Assembly (NCBI GenBank): GCA_017853515.1
Contig: JAFMJK010000025.1
Location: forward strand, 1-15,874
Source: Chthoniobacterales bacterium
GTDB lineage: Bacteria > Verrucomicrobiota > Verrucomicrobiia > Chthoniobacterales > JACTMZ01
Direction: 5' to 3'
DNA length: 15,874 nt
A program made the translations under genes and the position numbers. The notes under the pieces are model-generated. The model was not told the DNA's origin. It saw nothing but the letters and a program-made list of their open reading frames with translations, and did no database searches. This document shows, in pieces, positions 12,969 to 15,874 of this stretch (within the stretch, counting starts at the first letter, position 1; every line of letters starts with the position of its first letter).

Positions 12969-13795
12969 CGCCGTCCCCTTCCCTGCGTCATGCGCGCGTG
13001 ATGGAACAGATACTGCTGCGCGTAGCCGGCGTGCGGGCCGAACTGCGAGGACAGCTGCTTTTCCAGCGCAAGCGGTGTCGGCTTTTTGTGTCCGCGCCAA
13101 TAGTGCTGCTTCATGATGCGTTCGATCCAGGTATCGACGGGAAACGCGGAGAGACGCTCGAAACCGAAAAGCATGACACAGTTCGCCACCTTGCGTCCCA
13201 CGCCGGGGAGTTCGCATAAAGCTTCGCGCAAATCCGCATCACCGAGTTCGCGCATTTTTTCGAGATCCGCCCCGCCCGAAGCGACGCGCTGGGCCGTGGC
13301 GCGCAGATTTTTGGCGCGATAACCGAGACCGCAGGCCCGCAAGTCTTGCTCGGAAGCGGCGGCGAGCGCACGCGGCGAAGGGTAAGCCCGCAAGTCCGTG
13401 CCGCGCACCGCGCGACCGAACCGCGCGCGCAGCGCGGTCGACATCTGACGGATGTGCGCGACCTGTTTCATGGACGATGTGATGAAGGTGGCGAGGCACT
13501 CCCACGCCGGTTGTCGGATCATCCGCAACCCGCGGCAAAACTCCAAGGCCGCAAGCATGGTCCGGTCCCCGGGAAAACCCGCGTAGACCGCCTCCAGATC
13601 GTGATCCAAGGCAAAATAATGCGCGACCTCGTCGGGATCGCCGTCCAACACGACCAGCTTGCCCCCGTCCGCGCGGACCGCGGCGAATTTGTTGCCGATG
13701 AGTCCCTCCCAAACACCGTCCGGCCGTTCCCGCCAATGGAACACCTGGCCGCATTCCAGCGTGGCGCGAAGATCGATGAACCCGTGGTGCGGCAC
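12965..13795 (-). CDS. ogg: OGG1-type 8-oxoguanine DNA glycosylase/AP lyase
   Basis: This base-excision repair enzyme removes oxidised guanine (8-oxoG) opposite C and can nick the abasic site. The 276 residues show the OGG1 layout: an N-terminal domain with LECGQVFHWRE (13-23), and a helix-hairpin-helix-GPD module LPGVGRKVANCVMLFGFERL (196-215), with Lys202 at the Schiff-base position and Asp221 (FPVDTW) as the catalytic acid. The start is GTG at 13795, three bases after the sixA stop, with only a weak GGA upstream. It overlaps tonB by four bases. OGG1-type enzymes are less common in bacteria than MutM. Related archaeal-type Ogg2/AlkA forms are unlikely given the ECGQ.F.W N-terminal domain. 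Confidence 0.88.
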   Translation of the reverse strand: MPHHGFIDLRATLECGQVFHWRERPDGVWEGLIGNKFAAVRADGGKLVVLDGDPDEVAHYFALDHDLEAVYAGFPGDRTMLAALEFCRGLRMIRQPAWECLATFITSSMKQVAHIRQMSTALRARFGRAVRGTDLRAYPSPRALAAASEQDLRACGLGYRAKNLRATAQRVASGGADLEKMRELGDADLREALCELPGVGRKVANCVMLFGFERLSAFPVDTWIERIMKQHYWRGHKKPTPLALEKQLSSQFGPHAGYAQQYLFHHARMTQGRGRR

Positions 13796-13798
13796 GGA

Positions 13799-14269
13799 TC
13801 AATCCATGAGCTTCGCGGGAACAAAAAACTCGAGCACTCCGTGGCGGAAACCGCGCGAAACATCGATGGCGCAGAGCAGGCTCTTGCGCACATGCAAGGC
13901 GCCGGCGTTGTCGCATCCGAGGAGCAAGGCGGCGAGCGCACCGAGATCGGGCTGGTGTCCGACGAGCATGACCGAAGGCAACTTCGCGTAACCCTCGAGT
14001 TTGGGCACCGCGTCGAAAGGGTCCATGCCGCAGGCCGCCCACGGCACTTCGATCAGTTCGGCGGCTTCGATGCTTTTCGCCACGAGTTTCGCGGTCTGCA
14101 GCGCGCGGGTGACCGGGCTGGAGAGAATGACCGCCGGCGCGATGCCGTGTTTGCGGCAAAATTTCCCCGTGCGCTCGGCCTGCGCCTCGCCCTTCGGCGT
14201 GAGCCGGCGCGCATGGTCGGAGGCGGCCAGCACCTCGGCCTCGGCATGGCGCAAGAGATAAAGAGTCAT
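13799..14269 (-). CDS. sixA: SixA-like histidine phosphatase
   Basis: The 156-residue protein is a short histidine-phosphatase-superfamily member. The catalytic start LYLLRHAEAE (3-12) contains Arg7 and the phospho-accepting His8. Arg55 in SSPVTRALQTA and His105 in LVGHQPDLG complete the phosphate pocket. Length and the RHAEAE start match SixA, which in Escherichia coli removes phosphate from histidine residues of phosphotransfer proteins. The real substrate here is unknown. It follows the reductase gene by twelve bases and precedes ogg by three, with no recognisable ribosome-binding site, so it is part of the same transcript. Confidence 0.87.
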   Translation of the reverse strand: MTLYLLRHAEAEVLAASDHARRLTPKGEAQAERTGKFCRKHGIAPAVILSSPVTRALQTAKLVAKSIEAAELIEVPWAACGMDPFDAVPKLEGYAKLPSVMLVGHQPDLGALAALLLGCDNAGALHVRKSLLCAIDVSRGFRHGVLEFFVPAKLMD

Positions 14270-14281
14270 TCCGCCGCGCGG

Positions 14282-15031
14282 CTACATGACCATGCCGCCG
14301 TCGACCACCAGCGTCTGGCCTGTGATATAGGCGGCCTCGGAACCGGCGAGAAACGCGACCGCCGCGGCGATGTCCTCCGGCGCACCGAAGCGCCCCAGCG
14401 GGATGCGCTCGACCACCGCCGTGCGGATACTCTCGGGAAGCGCATCGGTCATGTCCGTCTGGATGAAACCTGGCGCAACGGCATTGACCGTGATGCCGCG
14501 TCCGGAAAGTTCGCGCGCGATCGTTTTGGTCAACCCGATAAGGCCGGCTTTGCTCGCCGCGTAGTTGGCCTGCCCCGCATTGCCCATGATGCCGCTGACC
14601 GAACTGATGTTTATGATGCGGCCGCTGCGTTGTTTGGCCATGGGGCGCTGCACGGCGCGGATGAAGTTGAAAGCGCCCTTCAGATTCGTGTCCAAGACCA
14701 CATCCCAATCCTCGCTGCTCATCCGCATGCTCAATCCGTCCCGCGTCACCCCGGCGTTGTTGACGAGGATGTCCACCTTTCCGAAGTCCTTCATGATGGC
14801 ATCGGCCAGCTCCTGCACTGCCTGGAAATCGGACACGTCCACCGCGTAGGCCTTGGCCGCACCGGGATGCGCCGCATTGATGGCATCCGCCGTTTTCGCC
14901 GCATTGGACTCGGTGCGACTGACAACCGCCACCTTGGCGCCGCCATCGGCGAGTCTTTTGGCGATGGCCTCGCCGATCCCCCGCCCTGCGCCGGTGACGA
15001 CGGCGGTTTGTCCCTCGAATGGTTTGCTCAT
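14282..15031 (-). CDS. fabG: 3-oxoacyl-ACP reductase (FabG-type SDR)
   Basis: This NADPH-dependent short-chain dehydrogenase reduces 3-oxoacyl-ACP in fatty-acid elongation. The 249 residues contain the cofactor loop TGAGRGIG (13-20), NNAG (91-94), the NISSVSG strand with catalytic Ser144, and Tyr157/Lys161 in QANYAASKAG. The ITVNAVAPGFIQTDMT loop and the GQTLVVDGGMVM end are typical of true FabG. I chose the ATG at 15031, giving MSKPFEGQTAVVTGAGRG, for its match to FabG length; the upstream frame is basic and unlike the family. It lies 42 bases after the uricase stop and no Shine-Dalgarno is visible. Being away from acpP and fabF, it could be a second paralogue with another oxo substrate. Confidence 0.9.
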   Translation of the reverse strand: MSKPFEGQTAVVTGAGRGIGEAIAKRLADGGAKVAVVSRTESNAAKTADAINAAHPGAAKAYAVDVSDFQAVQELADAIMKDFGKVDILVNNAGVTRDGLSMRMSSEDWDVVLDTNLKGAFNFIRAVQRPMAKQRSGRIINISSVSGIMGNAGQANYAASKAGLIGLTKTIARELSGRGITVNAVAPGFIQTDMTDALPESIRTAVVERIPLGRFGAPEDIAAAVAFLAGSEAAYITGQTLVVDGGMVM

Positions 15032-15073
15032 AGGAGCAACATCAAACAGGAGGCGGCGCCGCCGAGGCAAACA

Positions 15074-15874
15074 TTAACGCCGGAAGACGGCCTCGATCTG
15101 GCCATGCGGTTCGTCGGTCGAAGTGAACACGATGTTGGGATTGTCCAACCCGAAAGGCTGCAAGTTGATGAGATGGCAGTGCTTGTTGGGGAGCGCGAGC
15201 GTGACCTCGTCGATCTCGGGCACCGCGGCGAAAGCCGCCTCGGCCATCTCGGCCATGGTGGCCTGCACCGAGGGGCTGAAGTTGTCGCAAAACGGACGGG
15301 TCATGGCCGCTCGGATGCGCGCGTTGGCCTCGCGAAAACCCGCCGGGTGCTTGGTCCAATGCCACCCCGCGGTGACCGACGTGGCAAAAATCCGGTCCTT
15401 GGTTTCCGGCAGCGTGGTGAATTCGCACTTCGGGTAGTCGGAGAAACCGCTCTCGGTCGACTTGAGGATGAGCCAGTCGGTCACTCCGGAAGTCAGTTCC
15501 TCCGTCTTTGCCGTGACCGCCGCCTTGACCCAAGGCACGGGTGAACCCGGCGCGGTGAAGCTGTGGTTGTTGTCCCCGATCCGTTCCCAGACGCGCTCGC
15601 GGATGTCGACGTGCACGCGCTCGACCTGCGCGTAGCGGTCGAGAAAATGGCGAGCGAGATGCACGGCGAACTTTTCCGTCTCGGCGGTCAGATGATCGCG
15701 GGAGAGCGCATTGATCGTGTTCTTCACCGTGTCGGTCGCCACCAGCTTGCTGTTGTCTCCCTTGGTGTAGGAGGTTTCGAAATCGCCCTCGAGCAGGACT
15801 TGGACATCGGCTTCGACGACGGTATGACGCGCGCCTTCGCGCAGAATTTTGACCACGCGCACGCGCGCTTTTCC
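15074..15874 (-). CDS. Uricase (urate oxidase), 5' end outside window
   Basis: This cofactor-free enzyme oxidises urate to 5-hydroxyisourate in purine breakdown. The frame is open to the right edge and the gene is partial. Conserved parts are LLEGDFETSYTKGDNSKLVA (20 residues) with VATDTVKNT (catalytic Thr), LTSGVTDWLILKSTESGF, SPSVQATM (Gln of the active site) and LPNKHCHL (catalytic His region). A GTG at 15862 could be called as the start, but the codons upstream read GKARVR, matching the family's YGK..VRV. The Lys there (15869-15871) is the catalytic partner of the Thr, so the real start must lie beyond the window. The C terminus (NIVFTSTDEPHGQIEAVF) is complete. Uricases are patchily distributed in bacteria, so transfer is possible. 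Confidence 0.93.
   Translation of the reverse strand, partial: GKARVRVVKILREGARHTVVEADVQVLLEGDFETSYTKGDNSKLVATDTVKNTINALSRDHLTAETEKFAVHLARHFLDRYAQVERVHVDIRERVWERIGDNNHSFTAPGSPVPWVKAAVTAKTEELTSGVTDWLILKSTESGFSDYPKCEFTTLPETKDRIFATSVTAGWHWTKHPAGFREANARIRAAMTRPFCDNFSPSVQATMAEMAEAAFAAVPEIDEVTLALPNKHCHLINLQPFGLDNPNIVFTSTDEPHGQIEAVFRR

Noticed and set aside
15052..15063. GGCGGCGCCGCC palindrome between uricase and fabG
   Set aside because: GC-rich self-complementary runs are expected by chance at this composition, and there is no T run or spacing suggesting function.
13346..15544. Plus-strand open frame of 732 codons
   Set aside because: It lies antisense to ogg, sixA, fabG and uricase, all with clear catalytic motifs. 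Long antisense frames are expected at this GC level, and its translation is Arg/His/Gly-rich with no domain.

Overview
The window is high-GC bacterial chromosome, densely coding from about position 1540 onward. It contains 23 protein-coding genes (one cut by the right edge), one broken gene and one tRNA gene. The gene set points to a diderm (Gram-negative-type) bacterium: a Skp/OmpH periplasmic chaperone, ExbB-ExbD-TonB, and several exported proteins. Few starts have a clear Shine-Dalgarno sequence, and there is an OGG1-type glycosylase and a uricase. I lean towards Verrucomicrobiota or a relative. That is inference from gene content and style only, because no marker gene here fixes the phylum.

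Region 1 (1-1538) is accessory DNA. A partial copy of the 3' half of an initiator tRNA gene (37-79) lies in the same orientation as the intact tRNA-fMet gene (1539-1615). Between them are a PIN-domain toxin-antitoxin pair, an excisionase-like HTH gene, and a second HTH remnant in the same frame behind a stop codon. Paired TTGTCACC motifs lie near both ends. I see no integrase, so this looks like the decayed remnant of a small element that integrated into tRNA-fMet.

Region 2 (1484-1654) is a compact stable-RNA unit on the minus strand. It has a TTGACA/TAATAT promoter whose -35 box contains the hpt stop codon, the 77-nt tRNA-fMet with encoded CCA, and a strong intrinsic terminator.

Region 3 (1651-4335, minus) holds hpt and class II fructose-bisphosphate aldolase in a tight pair, preceded by two small exported-protein genes.

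Region 4 (4457-6823, plus) is a three-gene overlapping operon: an OmpH/Skp-like chaperone, a NamZ-family (DUF1343) exo-N-acetylmuramidase, and an exported 3D-domain protein. This is a plausible cell-wall turnover module. It converges on the next block across a 159-bp gap with several perfect hairpins.

Region 5 (6983-15874, minus) is one nearly gapless run of twelve co-directional genes. In transcription order they are uricase (partial), a FabG-type reductase, SixA-like phosphatase, OGG1-type DNA glycosylase, TonB, ExbB, ExbD, peptide deformylase, Bcp peroxiredoxin, a degenerate-GTPase/DUF697 membrane protein, a DUF72 protein and a stand-alone 5'-3' exonuclease. Stops and starts overlap as ATGA at four points in the window's minus-strand genes and once in the plus-strand operon, so translational coupling is likely. 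Functions are mixed: energised outer-membrane transport, oxidative-damage defence and repair (Bcp, OGG, exonuclease), and housekeeping. I found no CRISPR array, rRNA, insertion sequence or intact phage. The most unusual items are the tRNA-fMet element remnant, the pseudo-GTPase/DUF697 protein, and the NamZ-3D operon.
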